From Variovorax paradoxus (GTDB taxonomy: Bacteria > Pseudomonadota > Gammaproteobacteria > Burkholderiales > Burkholderiaceae_C), in contig NZ_JAUSRN010000005.1 of assembly GCF_030811855.1 (NCBI RefSeq), positions 186,001 to 250,000 of the forward strand: DNA of 64,000 bases. Direction: 5' to 3'. The position numbers and the translations under genes were made by a program. Positions 34,237 through 42,555 of this stretch are shown here, in pieces. Every line of letters starts with the position of its first letter. Position 1 is the stretch's first letter. The notes under the pieces are model-generated. The model made no database searches. It saw only the letters and a program-made list of their open reading frames with translations, and was not told the DNA's origin.

Positions 34237-34260
34237 GAAAAAACCCGCCGAAGCGGGTTT
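34237..34260 (-). terminator. Rho-independent terminator of the LEA-like gene
   Basis: On the minus strand AAACCCGC-TTCG-GCGGGTTTTTT: an 8-bp stem with a tetraloop and a six-T tail, 20 bp after the stop of the 34281-34673 gene. Confidence 0.9.
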
Positions 34261-34280
34261 GTGCTGAAGGCGAAGGCCGA

Positions 34281-34673
34281 TTATTTCTTGGCGGCTTCAT
34301 TTTCGGCGGTGCCGGGCACCTTTTCGCCGATGGCCTTGCCGGTGCTGCGCATGCCGTCGGCGGTCTTGTGGCCGGCGGTTTCGACGGCGTCGCCCGTCTT
34401 GACGGCCACGTTCTTGGTGGCGTGGGTGGCCTTCTTGGTGGTGCGCTTGGTCGCGTCCCAGGCCTTCTTGCTGCCGCGTTCCGTGGCGGCCACGGCCTTC
34501 TTTGTCGTGGTCTTGGTCGCATCGACCGCGTCCTTGCCGGCTTCCTTCACCTTTTCGGTGGTGGTGGGTTCGGCAGTGGCCGGAGTGGCGGTCTGCGCCA
34601 CGGCGGACATTCCGATGGAGGCGAGCGCAAGAGCAAGAACGGCAGGCACGGTGCGAACGAAAGATGTGTTCAT
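34281..34673 (-). CDS. Small exported Lys/Thr/Ala-rich helical protein (LEA-like)
   Basis: 130 residues from the ATG at 34673 with AAGGAG 7 nt upstream; a longer frame to 34790 has no site. A signal peptide ends near 'GMSAVAQT'. The mature 105 residues are low complexity: repeated 'TKxxTKKA' and 'DATK' units with a roughly 11-residue period, no aromatic core apart from a single Trp, many Lys and Thr. This resembles group 3 LEA proteins and histone-H1-like tails and should form amphipathic helices or stay disordered in the periplasm. A stress-protection role is possible but not shown. Own terminator, so monocistronic. Confidence 0.75.
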   Translation of the reverse strand: MNTSFVRTVPAVLALALASIGMSAVAQTATPATAEPTTTEKVKEAGKDAVDATKTTTKKAVAATERGSKKAWDATKRTTKKATHATKNVAVKTGDAVETAGHKTADGMRSTGKAIGEKVPGTAENEAAKK

Positions 34674-34804
34674 CTGAAGACTCCTTTTTGGATGAAATGT
34701 CGGAGTGGCGGACTTGCCACTGAACAAGCAACGGCACTTCGAACACCAAGGATGACAGCAAAAATGCAGGCCCCGCCTGGGCAAGCGCAAGACGGGACCT
34801 CGGC

Positions 34805-35665
34805 CTACGCGGGGTGCGGCCGGCCTGCCGACAGCGAGAGAAGACTTTCGAGCCTCGGCAGGGCTTCAAGCGCATTCCGGGTCGTTGCCGCGGCCAGTTC
34901 ATCGAGACTGATGCCGCGCAATTGCGCCACCACTTCGGCGATGCGCGGCAGTTCGCCGGGTTCATTGCGGCCTTGCGGCTGGCCGGCCGCGCGCTGTGCC
35001 TGCGTGCGGTAGATCCAGTGCGGCTGGATGTCGGGTGCATCGGTTTCCATCACCATCGATTCGAGCGGCAGCGTGGCGGCCAGCCGCCGCAGCTGCAACG
35101 CACGTTCGAAGGTCACGGCGCCGCCGAAGCCCAGCTTCAGGCCGATGTCGATGCAGGCCTTGGCCTGCTGCTCGCTGCCGTTGAAAGCATGGGCAATGCC
35201 ACGCCATGGGCGGCCGGCCGCGGTCTGACGCAGATGCTTGAGCACCTTGTCGACCGAGCGGCGCACGTGGATGAGCACCGGCAAATCGTGCTTGCGCGCG
35301 AGTTGCAACTGTGTGTGAAAAAAGTGCTCTTGCTTGGCGCCGTCCAGCCCGGTGACGAAGTAGTCGAGCCCGATCTCGCCGACCGCAACCAGCCGTTCAT
35401 CGCCGCGGCGGGCGGAGAGTTCGGCATCCAGCGTTTCCAGATCCGACTCTTGCGCGTTGCCGGTACACAGCGGATGGATTCCAAGTGCGTACGCATCGCT
35501 TTGCACCCGCGCCAGTTCGCGCACCGTGGCAAAGTTGAAGACGGCCACGGCAGGAATGACACACAGTGCCACGCCCCGCTCGGCGGCCCGTGCACGAATG
35601 GCCGGCATCTCCGCACCGAATTCGGGCGCATCGAGGTGGCAATGGGTATCGACGAATACAGCCAT
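34805..35665 (-). CDS. TatD-family metal-dependent hydrolase/deoxyribonuclease
   Basis: 286 residues from the ATG at 35665. The TIM-barrel metal ligands are visible: His8 and His10 in 'DTHCHLD', Glu in 'VGEIGLDYF', His in 'VLIHVRRS', His in 'GIAHAFNG' and Asp in 'METDAPDIQP'. Family members are 3'-5' DNases involved in DNA repair and quality control. Closest in form to YjjV/YcfH-like TatD proteins. Divergent from the serine protease gene. Confidence 0.9.
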   Translation of the reverse strand: MAVFVDTHCHLDAPEFGAEMPAIRARAAERGVALCVIPAVAVFNFATVRELARVQSDAYALGIHPLCTGNAQESDLETLDAELSARRGDERLVAVGEIGLDYFVTGLDGAKQEHFFHTQLQLARKHDLPVLIHVRRSVDKVLKHLRQTAAGRPWRGIAHAFNGSEQQAKACIDIGLKLGFGGAVTFERALQLRRLAATLPLESMVMETDAPDIQPHWIYRTQAQRAAGQPQGRNEPGELPRIAEVVAQLRGISLDELAAATTRNALEALPRLESLLSLSAGRPHPA

Positions 35666-35756
35666 GGCGAGATGATGCCCGAAGGGATGCAAGGCAGAAG
35701 AAAGCGTGCTACTGTGACTCCCTGATCACCCGTCATCCCTTGCCGGAGGTGCCCCG

Positions 35757-36773
35757 ATGCGCAGGCCCGCTTTGTACAGCCGTTCGCCCGGCACGCAGCC
35801 GCAAGCGGCCGACTCCACGGCCGACCCGGCTTCCGTGCCAACGCCCCAGGGCGAAGGCAACGGCGCGCCGCCCGCCGCCTCAGACTCCCCCATTTCCGCA
35901 AAACCCGCCAAGGCCGGCTGGCAGCCGGGCCGGCGCAGTTTTGCGTTTTCGGTAGTGCTCAGCGCCGCGCTCGCTGCTGGCGGTGCCACCTGGTGGCCGC
36001 GGCATCATGCCAAGGCGCTCACGCAGAAGGACATCGACGCGGCCGTGCTGCGCACGCTGCAGACCAACACGCTCCCCTCTCCGGCCGCCAAGGCCGCCGA
36101 AATTGTGCGGCCCTCTGTGGTGCGCGTGGTCGGCTACGGCACAGAAAAAGCCACGCCCGAGGCCAAGACCCAGAAGCGCGGCCGCAATCTTGCCAACGGC
36201 AAGCCGCCCGAAGCCGATGCGCCGCCGGGCGAGGTCGAACGCGGCGTGGGCACTGGCGTGGTCATCGTCGACAAAGGCGTGATCCTCACCAACCTGCACG
36301 TGGTGGCCGGCGCCGAGACCATCAAGGTGACCTTCTCCGACGGCCTCGAAGCCGTGGCGACCATCACCGGCGTGCAGCCCGAGAACGACCTCGCGGTGCT
36401 GCAGGCCCAGAAGATTCCCGACGACCTCATTCCCGCCGTGATGCGATCAACAGGAGACCTGCAGCCCGGCGACCAGGTGGCGGCGGTCGGCTTTCCATTC
36501 GGCATCGGACCTTCGGTATCGGCGGGCGTGGTGTCTGGCCTGAAGCGCTCGTTCCGCTCGCCCGAGGGCAAGCAGGAGCTTGGCAACCTGATCCAGTTCG
36601 ACGCGGCGGCCAATCCCGGCAATTCGGGCGGGCCCCTCATCAACATGGACGGCGAGGTGCTCGGCATCGTCACCGCCATCCTGAACCCGACGCAGCAGCG
36701 CACCTTCATTGGCATCGGATTTGCAGTGCCGATAGAGAACGCGGCTTCGGCCGCCGGTTCGCCGCCGTTCTGA
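35757..36773 (+). CDS. Membrane-anchored trypsin-like serine protease (DegP/HtrA type, no PDZ)
   Basis: 338 residues. A Pro/Ala-rich cytoplasmic N-terminus of ~60 residues is followed by one membrane segment ('FAFSVVLSAALAAGGATWW'), then a protease domain in the periplasm with triad His181 ('TNLHVV'), Asp211 ('ENDLAVL') and Ser290 ('GNSGGPL'). HtrA relatives normally carry PDZ domains after the protease; this one stops without any. GGAGGT lies just before the ATG. The moxR gene follows after 41 bp, so it may belong to the same envelope-related operon. Confidence 0.87.
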   Translation: MRRPALYSRSPGTQPQAADSTADPASVPTPQGEGNGAPPAASDSPISAKPAKAGWQPGRRSFAFSVVLSAALAAGGATWWPRHHAKALTQKDIDAAVLRTLQTNTLPSPAAKAAEIVRPSVVRVVGYGTEKATPEAKTQKRGRNLANGKPPEADAPPGEVERGVGTGVVIVDKGVILTNLHVVAGAETIKVTFSDGLEAVATITGVQPENDLAVLQAQKIPDDLIPAVMRSTGDLQPGDQVAAVGFPFGIGPSVSAGVVSGLKRSFRSPEGKQELGNLIQFDAAANPGNSGGPLINMDGEVLGIVTAILNPTQQRTFIGIGFAVPIENAASAAGSPPF

Positions 36774-36814
36774 ACCCGCCCGCCCTTCGATCGTTTATCA
36801 AGAGAGACCATCGC

Positions 36815-37828
36815 ATGAGCACCGAGAACCCTTTTTCCACGTCTTCCGCCACGGCCGAGCTGATGGAGCAGATCCTCTACGAGGTCAAGCGGGTGGTGGT
36901 GGGCCAGGACCGCTTCCTGGAGCGCGTGATGGTCGCCATGCTTGCGGGCGGCCACCTGCTGGTCGAAGGCGTGCCGGGCCTTGCGAAAACGCTCACCGTC
37001 AAGACGCTGGCCGATACCGTTCGCGGCCAGTTCAAGCGCATTCAGTTCACGCCCGACCTGGTGCCGGCCGACCTGGTGGGTACGCGCATCTACAACCAGA
37101 AGACCGGCGAGTTCAGCACATCGCTCGGGCCGGTGTTCGCCAACCTGCTGCTGGCCGACGAAATCAACCGCGCGCCCGCCAAGGTGCAGAGCGCGTTGCT
37201 CGAGGTGATGCAAGAGCGCCAGGTCACCATTGCCGGCGAAACGCACCGGGTGCCGCGGCCGTTCCTGGTCATGGCCACGCAGAACCCCATCGAGACTGAG
37301 GGTACCTATCCCCTGCCCGAAGCGCAGGTCGACCGCTTCATGATGAAAGTGCTGGTCGACTACCCGAGCGACGAGGAAGAGTTCGTCATCGTCCAGCGCG
37401 TGATCGGACCGCAGGTCATGGCCAGCCCGGTCGCGACCACCGAGCAGCTTGCTGAACTGCAGGCGGAGGCGCGGCGCGTGTACGTCGACCCTTCGCTCAT
37501 TCAATACGCCGTGAAACTGGTTTCCGCCACGCGCACGCCCGACAAGCACGGCCTGAAGGACATGCGCCGCTTCATCACTTTCGGCGCCAGCCCGCGCGCG
37601 AGCATCAGCCTCACCGAAGGCGCGCGCGCGCTCGCGTTGTTGCGCGGCCGCAGCTATGCGCTGCCCGAGGACATGACCGCCCTGGTGCCCGACGTGCTGC
37701 GCCATCGCGTGACGCTCTCCTACGAAGGTTTGTCCGAGGGGCTCACCCCCGACAGCCTGATCGAGAAGATCATGAAAGCCGTTCCCGCTCCACCCAAACC
37801 TTTGGAACATGAAAAGCTGGTGGCGTAA
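36815..37828 (+). CDS. MoxR-family AAA+ ATPase
   Basis: 337 residues from the ATG at 36815; the long open frame upstream overlaps the protease in another register and is not real. Walker A 'EGVPGLAKT', Walker B 'LLLADEINRA', sensor 'ATQNPIETEGTYPLPEAQ' and a C-terminal lid are all present. MoxR ATPases act as chaperones that mature or regulate partner VWA-domain proteins; the DUF58 and VWA partners are encoded directly downstream. The DUF58 start overlaps its 3' end by 20 nt. Confidence 0.93.
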   Translation: MSTENPFSTSSATAELMEQILYEVKRVVVGQDRFLERVMVAMLAGGHLLVEGVPGLAKTLTVKTLADTVRGQFKRIQFTPDLVPADLVGTRIYNQKTGEFSTSLGPVFANLLLADEINRAPAKVQSALLEVMQERQVTIAGETHRVPRPFLVMATQNPIETEGTYPLPEAQVDRFMMKVLVDYPSDEEEFVIVQRVIGPQVMASPVATTEQLAELQAEARRVYVDPSLIQYAVKLVSATRTPDKHGLKDMRRFITFGASPRASISLTEGARALALLRGRSYALPEDMTALVPDVLRHRVTLSYEGLSEGLTPDSLIEKIMKAVPAPPKPLEHEKLVA

Positions 37829-38798
37829 GGCCCCTGCGGCCGCTAACGACGAACGGCTCAATGCTGAAGCCGGCGGGGCGGAACGCGCGCTGCGGCGTCT
37901 CGAATGGACGGTGATCCGCCGCCTCGACGGTCTGCTGCAGGGCGACTACCGAACATTGATGCGCGGCACCGGGCTCGACCTGGCCGACCTGCGCGAATAC
38001 CAGCACCACGACGACGTGCGCCACATCGACTGGAACGTCACCGCGCGGCTGCAGACGCCGCACGTGCGCGTCTTCACCGAAGACCGCGAGATGTCCGCGT
38101 GGTTCGTGCTCGACCTGAGCCGCTCGGTCGATTTCGGTTCCGGCAAGAAAGCCAAGCGCGAGATCTCGGCCGGCTTCGTCGGCGTGCTCGCGCGCCTGCT
38201 CACGCGCCACGGCAACCGGGTCGGCGCGCTGGTGTACGGCACCGACCTCGAAGCAGTGATTCCACCGCGCAGCGGCCGCCGGCATGTGCTGCATCTGCTG
38301 CACGCCATGGAGCGCCGGGCCGACAAGATCGAGACCGCGCCCGCGCAAAAAGGCATGACCCGGCTGGCCGACCTGTTGAAGTCCGCCGCCACGCTGATGC
38401 CGCGGCGTTCCACCGTCTTCGTGGTGTCCGACTTTCTGAGCGAGCCCGGCTGGGAACGCCCGCTCGGCCAGCTGGTGCAGCGGCATGAGGTCATTGCCGT
38501 GCGCCTGTTCGATCCGCTCGAACTCGAGCTGCCCGACCTCGGCCTGGTGCCCCTGCGCGACGCCGAAACCGGCGAGCAGCTCTGGGTCGACACCCACGAT
38601 GCGGGCTTTCGGAAGCGCTTTGCGCGCTTGGCGGCCGAGCGCGAAGCAACGCTGCGCGCTTCGCTCGCCAGGGCGGGCGTCGACGCGCTCGAGCTTTCGA
38701 CCAGTGACGACCTGGTGGAAGCCATCGTTCGTTTTGCCGACATGCGCAAGCGCCGCACGCGCATCGGCAGCAGCGGAGTGAAGGCGGTGGCAGCATGA
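37809..38798 (+). CDS. DUF58 domain protein (MoxR-VWA operon)
   Basis: 329 residues, soluble by appearance. The DUF58 signature 'YQHHDDVRHIDWNVTARLQTP' is present, followed by a degenerate VWA-like fold in which the metal-site Asp-x-Ser-x-Ser reads 'DLSRSVD'. In known clusters it works with MoxR and a BatA-type protein. ATGA overlap with the next gene shows tight coupling. Confidence 0.9.
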   Translation: MKSWWRKAPAAANDERLNAEAGGAERALRRLEWTVIRRLDGLLQGDYRTLMRGTGLDLADLREYQHHDDVRHIDWNVTARLQTPHVRVFTEDREMSAWFVLDLSRSVDFGSGKKAKREISAGFVGVLARLLTRHGNRVGALVYGTDLEAVIPPRSGRRHVLHLLHAMERRADKIETAPAQKGMTRLADLLKSAATLMPRRSTVFVVSDFLSEPGWERPLGQLVQRHEVIAVRLFDPLELELPDLGLVPLRDAETGEQLWVDTHDAGFRKRFARLAAEREATLRASLARAGVDALELSTSDDLVEAIVRFADMRKRRTRIGSSGVKAVAA

Positions 38799-39832
38799 CT
38801 TTTCTCTGGCCTCAATTTCTTTGGCTGCTGGCGGCATTGCCGCTGCTGGTGTTGCTTTACGTCTGGCTGATCCGCCGCAAGAAGAAGCTGGCGGTGCGCT
38901 ACGCCAGCCTCTCGATCGTGCGCGAGGCCATGGGCGCCGGCCAGAGCATCCGCCGGCACATCCCGCCCTTCCTTTTCCTCCTGGCGATGGCCGCCATGCT
39001 GGTGGCTGCCGCGCGGCCCATGGCCGTGGTGATGCTGCCTTCGAATCAGCAAACCATCATCCTGGCAATGGACGTGTCCGGCAGCATGCGCGCGGCCGAC
39101 GTGCTCCCCAATCGGCTGGTCGCGGCGCAGGAGGCGGCCAAGACCTTCATCAAGGACCTGCCGCGGCACGTGAAGGTGGGCATCGTCGCCTTCGCGGGCA
39201 GCGCGCAGGTGGCGCAGCTGCCCACCACCAACCACGACGACCTGGTGACCGCCATCGACAGCTTCCAGCTGCAGCGCGCCACGGCCACGGGCAATGCGAT
39301 CGTGGTTTCGCTCGCCACCTTGTTCCCCGACGCGGGCATCGACGTCTCACAGTTCAGCGCACCGAGCCGCCAGCGCGGCGCGCCCATCGACCAGACCGAG
39401 AAGCAGGCCAAGGAATTCACACCGGTGGCGCCGGGCTCCTACACCTCTGCCGCCATCATCATGCTGACCGACGGCCAGCGCACCACCGGCGTCGATCCGC
39501 TCGATGCCGCCAAGGCCGCGGCGGACCGCGGCGTGCGCATCTACACGGTGGGCGTGGGCACGGTGGACGGCGAGACCATCGGCTTCGAAGGCTGGTCGAT
39601 GCGCGTGCGGCTGGACGAGGAAACGCTCAAGGCTGTGGCCAACAAGACGCAGGCCGAATATTTCTACGCCGGCACCGCCGCCGACCTGAAGAAGGTGTAC
39701 GAGACGCTGAGCTCGCGCCTCACGGTCGAGAAGAAGGAAACCGAGATCTCGGCGCTCTTTGCGCTTGGCGCGGCCATTCTCACGCTACTGTCGGCGGGGC
39801 TTTCGCTGCTCTGGTTCAACCGGATTCTTTGA
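38795..39832 (+). CDS. BatA-like membrane protein with VWA domain
   Basis: 345 residues. Two N-terminal membrane helices ('FLWLLAALPLLVLLYVWLI' and a second about residues 58-76) and one at the C-terminus flank a von Willebrand A domain. The MIDAS motif is intact ('DVSGSMRAAD', Thr in 'ATATGNA', Asp in 'MLTDGQ'). Likely the metal-binding effector of the MoxR/DUF58 system at the cytoplasmic membrane, linked in other bacteria to envelope stress. A second VWA protein (BatB) and a TPR protein, common in such operons, are absent. Its last 17 nt overlap the converging TetR gene. Confidence 0.9.
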   Translation: MTFLWPQFLWLLAALPLLVLLYVWLIRRKKKLAVRYASLSIVREAMGAGQSIRRHIPPFLFLLAMAAMLVAAARPMAVVMLPSNQQTIILAMDVSGSMRAADVLPNRLVAAQEAAKTFIKDLPRHVKVGIVAFAGSAQVAQLPTTNHDDLVTAIDSFQLQRATATGNAIVVSLATLFPDAGIDVSQFSAPSRQRGAPIDQTEKQAKEFTPVAPGSYTSAAIIMLTDGQRTTGVDPLDAAKAAADRGVRIYTVGVGTVDGETIGFEGWSMRVRLDEETLKAVANKTQAEYFYAGTAADLKKVYETLSSRLTVEKKETEISALFALGAAILTLLSAGLSLLWFNRIL

Positions 39833-40475
39833 CCGCATTCGGCTGGTTTGCCGGCGCCGGCGCGTCGGTGCGGGACGCAGGTGCCTTCACCGCGCCAATG
39901 CCGCCCAGGAACAGGTCGGCCACGATCGGCGCAATCGACTTGTGGTCGAGCGGACCTCCGGGCTTCATCCACGTGAACATCCAGTTGATCATGCCGAACA
40001 GCAGCATGGTCAGTGGCTTGGCGAGATCGTCGCTCGGCGCGCCGGGACGCAGGGCCGACACCGCGCGCGCAAAGCCCGCGACCACCTGGCGCTCCTGGTC
40101 GAGCACGCGCTCGCGGTCGGCGTCTTCCAGAAAGCGCACGTCGTCGGTCAGCACGCGGTGCGCGTCCTGCGCGCCCGCATATTCCTCGACGATGCGGTAG
40201 ATGAAGCGGCGCAGCCGCTCTTCGTCGGTGTGGGTCGAGGCCTCTTCCTCGGCCACCAGCGCGGCCAGCCGCGAGACGTGCGTCTCGGCAATGCTGATGA
40301 GGAGACTGCTCTTGTCGCGGTAGTAGTGGTAGAGCGTGGCCTTCGAGAGGTTGCAGGCCTCGGCCACCTGGTTCATCGAGGTGGCCGGATAGCCGCGGCG
40401 TGCGAACAGCTGCGCGGCCTGCGCAAGGATCAGTTCGCGCTGGTCGTCGTAGGTGGCGGATCTTCCACGCGGCAT
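39816..40475 (-). CDS. TetR-family regulator, probable PaaR-type repressor of the paa genes
   Basis: 219 residues. Helix-turn-helix 'SMNQVAEACNLSKATLYHYY' at about residues 33-52, then a helical ligand domain. It follows paaY (62 bp gap, same strand) at the edge of the phenylacetate cluster. TetR-type PaaR proteins that sense phenylacetyl-CoA are known in several phyla. The dyad at 41225-41238 lies in the promoter of its own transcript unit and of the paaG operon. Role as paa repressor is inference from position and operator. Its 3' end overlaps the BatA-like gene. Confidence 0.85.
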   Translation of the reverse strand: MPRGRSATYDDQRELILAQAAQLFARRGYPATSMNQVAEACNLSKATLYHYYRDKSSLLISIAETHVSRLAALVAEEEASTHTDEERLRRFIYRIVEEYAGAQDAHRVLTDDVRFLEDADRERVLDQERQVVAGFARAVSALRPGAPSDDLAKPLTMLLFGMINWMFTWMKPGGPLDHKSIAPIVADLFLGGIGAVKAPASRTDAPAPANQPNAVKESG

Positions 40476-40537
40476 CGGGTCTTCTTTCCTTGTTCAGGCG
40501 TTGAGGGCAACCCTCGATCTTGCACGAAGCGCGCCGA

Positions 40538-41140
40538 CTAACCGCGCCGGGTCGCAATCAGCGAGCGCACGTCCGTGGCGGGCAGGCGCGGGCGACCCGG
40601 CTCCATCTGCGCCAGCGGCGCCACTTCGCGCAGGCTTGCCAGGCTGCGCACGGTCAGCGCCTGGTAGGTCTGGGTGCCTTCGAGCTTCCAGGCAATTTCT
40701 TCGTCGCTGAGCATCTTCTTCACCTTGGCGGGAATGCCGGCCACCAACGAGCGCGCCGGCACCTTCATGCCGGCAGGCACGAAGGCGCAGGCCGCGACGA
40801 TGGCCTGCTCGCCGATCTCGGCTTCGTCCATCACCACCGCATTCATGCCTACCAGGGCGTCGCGCCGCACGACGCAGCTGTGCAGGATCGCGCCGTGGCC
40901 GATGTGGCCGTTGACCTCGACCACCGTGTCCTGGTCGGGAAAACCGTGGATGCAGCAATGGTCCTGCACGTTGGAGCCCTCCTTCAGCACGATGCGGCCG
41001 AAGTCGCCGCGAAGGCTCGCGCAAGGGCCCACGTAACAGCCGGGGCCGACGATCACGTCGCCGATCAAGACGGCGCTGGGATGCACGTAAGCGGTCGGGT
41101 CGACGACGGGAATCACCCCATCGATGGAGTAGCTGGGCAT
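40538..41140 (-). CDS. paaY: PaaY thioesterase (left-handed beta-helix hexapeptide protein)
   Basis: 200 residues, very close in pattern to E. coli PaaY: '[20 protein letters not shown]', '[15 protein letters not shown]', '[17 protein letters not shown]', '[10 protein letters not shown]'. Hexapeptide repeats form a gamma-carbonic-anhydrase-like trimer with three metal-binding His. PaaY hydrolyses dead-end CoA thioesters formed from reactive phenylacetate intermediates. AAGGAG precedes the ATG. Divergent from paaG; probably cotranscribed with the TetR gene. Confidence 0.93.
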   Translation of the reverse strand: MPSYSIDGVIPVVDPTAYVHPSAVLIGDVIVGPGCYVGPCASLRGDFGRIVLKEGSNVQDHCCIHGFPDQDTVVEVNGHIGHGAILHSCVVRRDALVGMNAVVMDEAEIGEQAIVAACAFVPAGMKVPARSLVAGIPAKVKKMLSDEEIAWKLEGTQTYQALTVRSLASLREVAPLAQMEPGRPRLPATDVRSLIATRRG

Positions 41141-41192
41141 TCGGTCGGTCTCCTTTGAATGCGGGCTCAGGGTTTGCCCCGAGTCAACCCGC

Positions 41193-41222
41193 TTGTGCCG
41201 TCATGGAAGACGATCTTAAAAT
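41193..41222 (+). promoter_or_regulatory. Candidate promoter of the paaG operon
   Basis: TTGTGC (41193-41198) and TAAAAT (41217-41222) with an 18 bp spacer. The dyad at 41225-41238 sits directly downstream of the -10 box, over the expected start point, a classic place for repression. Confidence 0.45.
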
Positions 41223-41241
41223 CTACCGGACGGTCGGTCAA
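41213..41241 (-). promoter_or_regulatory. Candidate promoter of paaY-tetR
   Basis: On the minus strand TTGACC (41241-41236) and TAAGAT (41218-41213) are separated by exactly 17 bp, close to the sigma-70 consensus. The spacer contains most of the dyad at 41225-41238, so a bound repressor would block polymerase. Confidence 0.6.
41225..41238. promoter_or_regulatory. Putative TetR-type operator shared by paaY-tetR and paaG operons
   Basis: ACCGGACGGTCGGT: symmetrical at ten of 14 positions (ACCG..CG..CGGT), similar to the ACCGAC(C)GGTCGGT operators of many TetR repressors. It overlaps both divergent promoters. A further CGGTCGGTC copy at 41142-41149 overlaps the paaY ribosome binding region. Confidence 0.55.
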
Positions 41242-41290
41242 TAGTGTTTACGGGCCGATTCACCCCTCTTCAAGGATGAGAGTCAAGCCC

Positions 41291-42094
41291 ATGCCCGAAC
41301 CTTTAGTTCTGACTAGCAATGCCGGCGCGGTGCGCACGCTGAGCCTCAATCGCCCCGCGGCGCTCAACAGCTTCACGACGGAATTGCACGCGGAGTTGAT
41401 GGCCGCACTCGACCTTGCGGCGCATGACGAGAGCGTGCGCTGCGTCGTGCTCACGGGCTCCGGCCGCGGTTTTTGCGCCGGGCAGGACTTGGCCGACCCT
41501 GCGGTTGCTCCCGACCTCACCCCCGGCGCCGCGCCCAAGGACCTGGGCCACGTCATCTCCACTTACTACGCCCCGCTGGTGGCGCGCCTGCGCTCGATGC
41601 CGGTACCCGTGATCGCAGCCGTCAACGGCGTTGCCGCCGGAGCGGGCGCCAACATCGCGCTGTGTTGCGACCTGGTGGTCGCCGCGCGTTCGGCCAGCTT
41701 CATCCAGGCCTTCACCAAGATCGGCCTCGTGCCCGACACCGGTGGCACGTGGCTGTTGCCGCGGCTCGTGGGCTCGGCGCGCGCGCTGGGCATTGCGATG
41801 CTGGGCGACAAGTTGCCGGCCGAAGAAGCCGCGCGGATCGGCTTGATCTGGCAGTGCGTCGATGACGCTGCGCTGGCCGAGACGGCCGCTGCGCTCGCGC
41901 AGAAGTTGGCCGGCATGCCGACGCGCGCCCTCGTCGCCACGCGGCGCGCCATGGCCGCGGCGCAGGACTCGGACCTTGAAACGGCACTCGCCGAAGAAGC
42001 CCGCATCCAGCGCGACCTGGGCAACGCCAACGACTACCGCGAAGGCGTCGAGGCCTTCCGCGCCAAGCGCGCGCCGGTGTTCAAGGACCGCTGA
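41291..42094 (+). CDS. paaG: 2-(1,2-epoxy-1,2-dihydrophenyl)acetyl-CoA isomerase
   Basis: 267 residues, crotonase fold. Oxyanion loop 'GRGFCAGQDLAD' and 'GVAAGAGANIALCCDLVVAA'; the PaaG-type catalytic Asp lies in 'KIGLVPDTGGTWLLPR'. It converts the ring epoxide of phenylacetyl-CoA to the oxepin-CoA. The ATG at 41291 is preferred, with GAGAG 8 nt upstream; an ATG five codons earlier lacks spacing for a site. First gene of the rightward paa operon, here placed with paaI and paaK before paaABCDE. Confidence 0.92.
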   Translation: MPEPLVLTSNAGAVRTLSLNRPAALNSFTTELHAELMAALDLAAHDESVRCVVLTGSGRGFCAGQDLADPAVAPDLTPGAAPKDLGHVISTYYAPLVARLRSMPVPVIAAVNGVAAGAGANIALCCDLVVAARSASFIQAFTKIGLVPDTGGTWLLPRLVGSARALGIAMLGDKLPAEEAARIGLIWQCVDDAALAETAAALAQKLAGMPTRALVATRRAMAAAQDSDLETALAEEARIQRDLGNANDYREGVEAFRAKRAPVFKDR

Positions 42095-42098
42095 CGCT

Positions 42099-42542
42099 AT
42101 GAACGACATGACCCGCACACCCCAGCAAACCGCGGAATACGTTCGAGACGGCATGTTCGCGAGCGACAACGCGAGCAAGGGCCTCGGCATGCGCATCGTC
42201 GAGATCGCACCGGGCGAGGCCACGCTCGAGATGCGCGTGCGCACCGACATGCTCAACGGCCACGCCATGTGCCACGGCGGCTTCATGGCCACGCTGGCCG
42301 ACTCCACCTTTGCCTTCGCCTGCAACTCGTACAACGAACTCACGGTGGCCTCTGGCTTCTCGATCGACTTCATCGCGCCGGCGCGCGAAGGCGATGTGCT
42401 CACCGCGCGCTGCTTCGAGGTTTCGAAGGCCGGCCGCACCGGTGTGTACGACGCCGAAATTACCAACCAGCGCGGCGAGCGCATTGCGATTTTCCGCGGC
42501 CGCTCCTACACCGCCAAGGGCCGCCCCGCCGTTGCCGCCTGA
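42099..42542 (+). CDS. paaI: Hydroxyphenylacetyl-CoA thioesterase
   Basis: 147 residues, hot-dog fold. 'NGHAMCHGGFMATLADSTFAFACNSYN' region (residues ~50-76) carries the substrate Asn/His-Gly loop and the catalytic Asp of PaaI in 'LADST'. Rescues CoA trapped in dead-end ring-hydroxylated thioesters. Starts 4 bp after the paaG stop. The longer open frame from 41862 overlaps paaG and is not real. Confidence 0.93.
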   Translation: MNDMTRTPQQTAEYVRDGMFASDNASKGLGMRIVEIAPGEATLEMRVRTDMLNGHAMCHGGFMATLADSTFAFACNSYNELTVASGFSIDFIAPAREGDVLTARCFEVSKAGRTGVYDAEITNQRGERIAIFRGRSYTAKGRPAVAA

Positions 42543-42555
42543 GGAGACACGCCCT

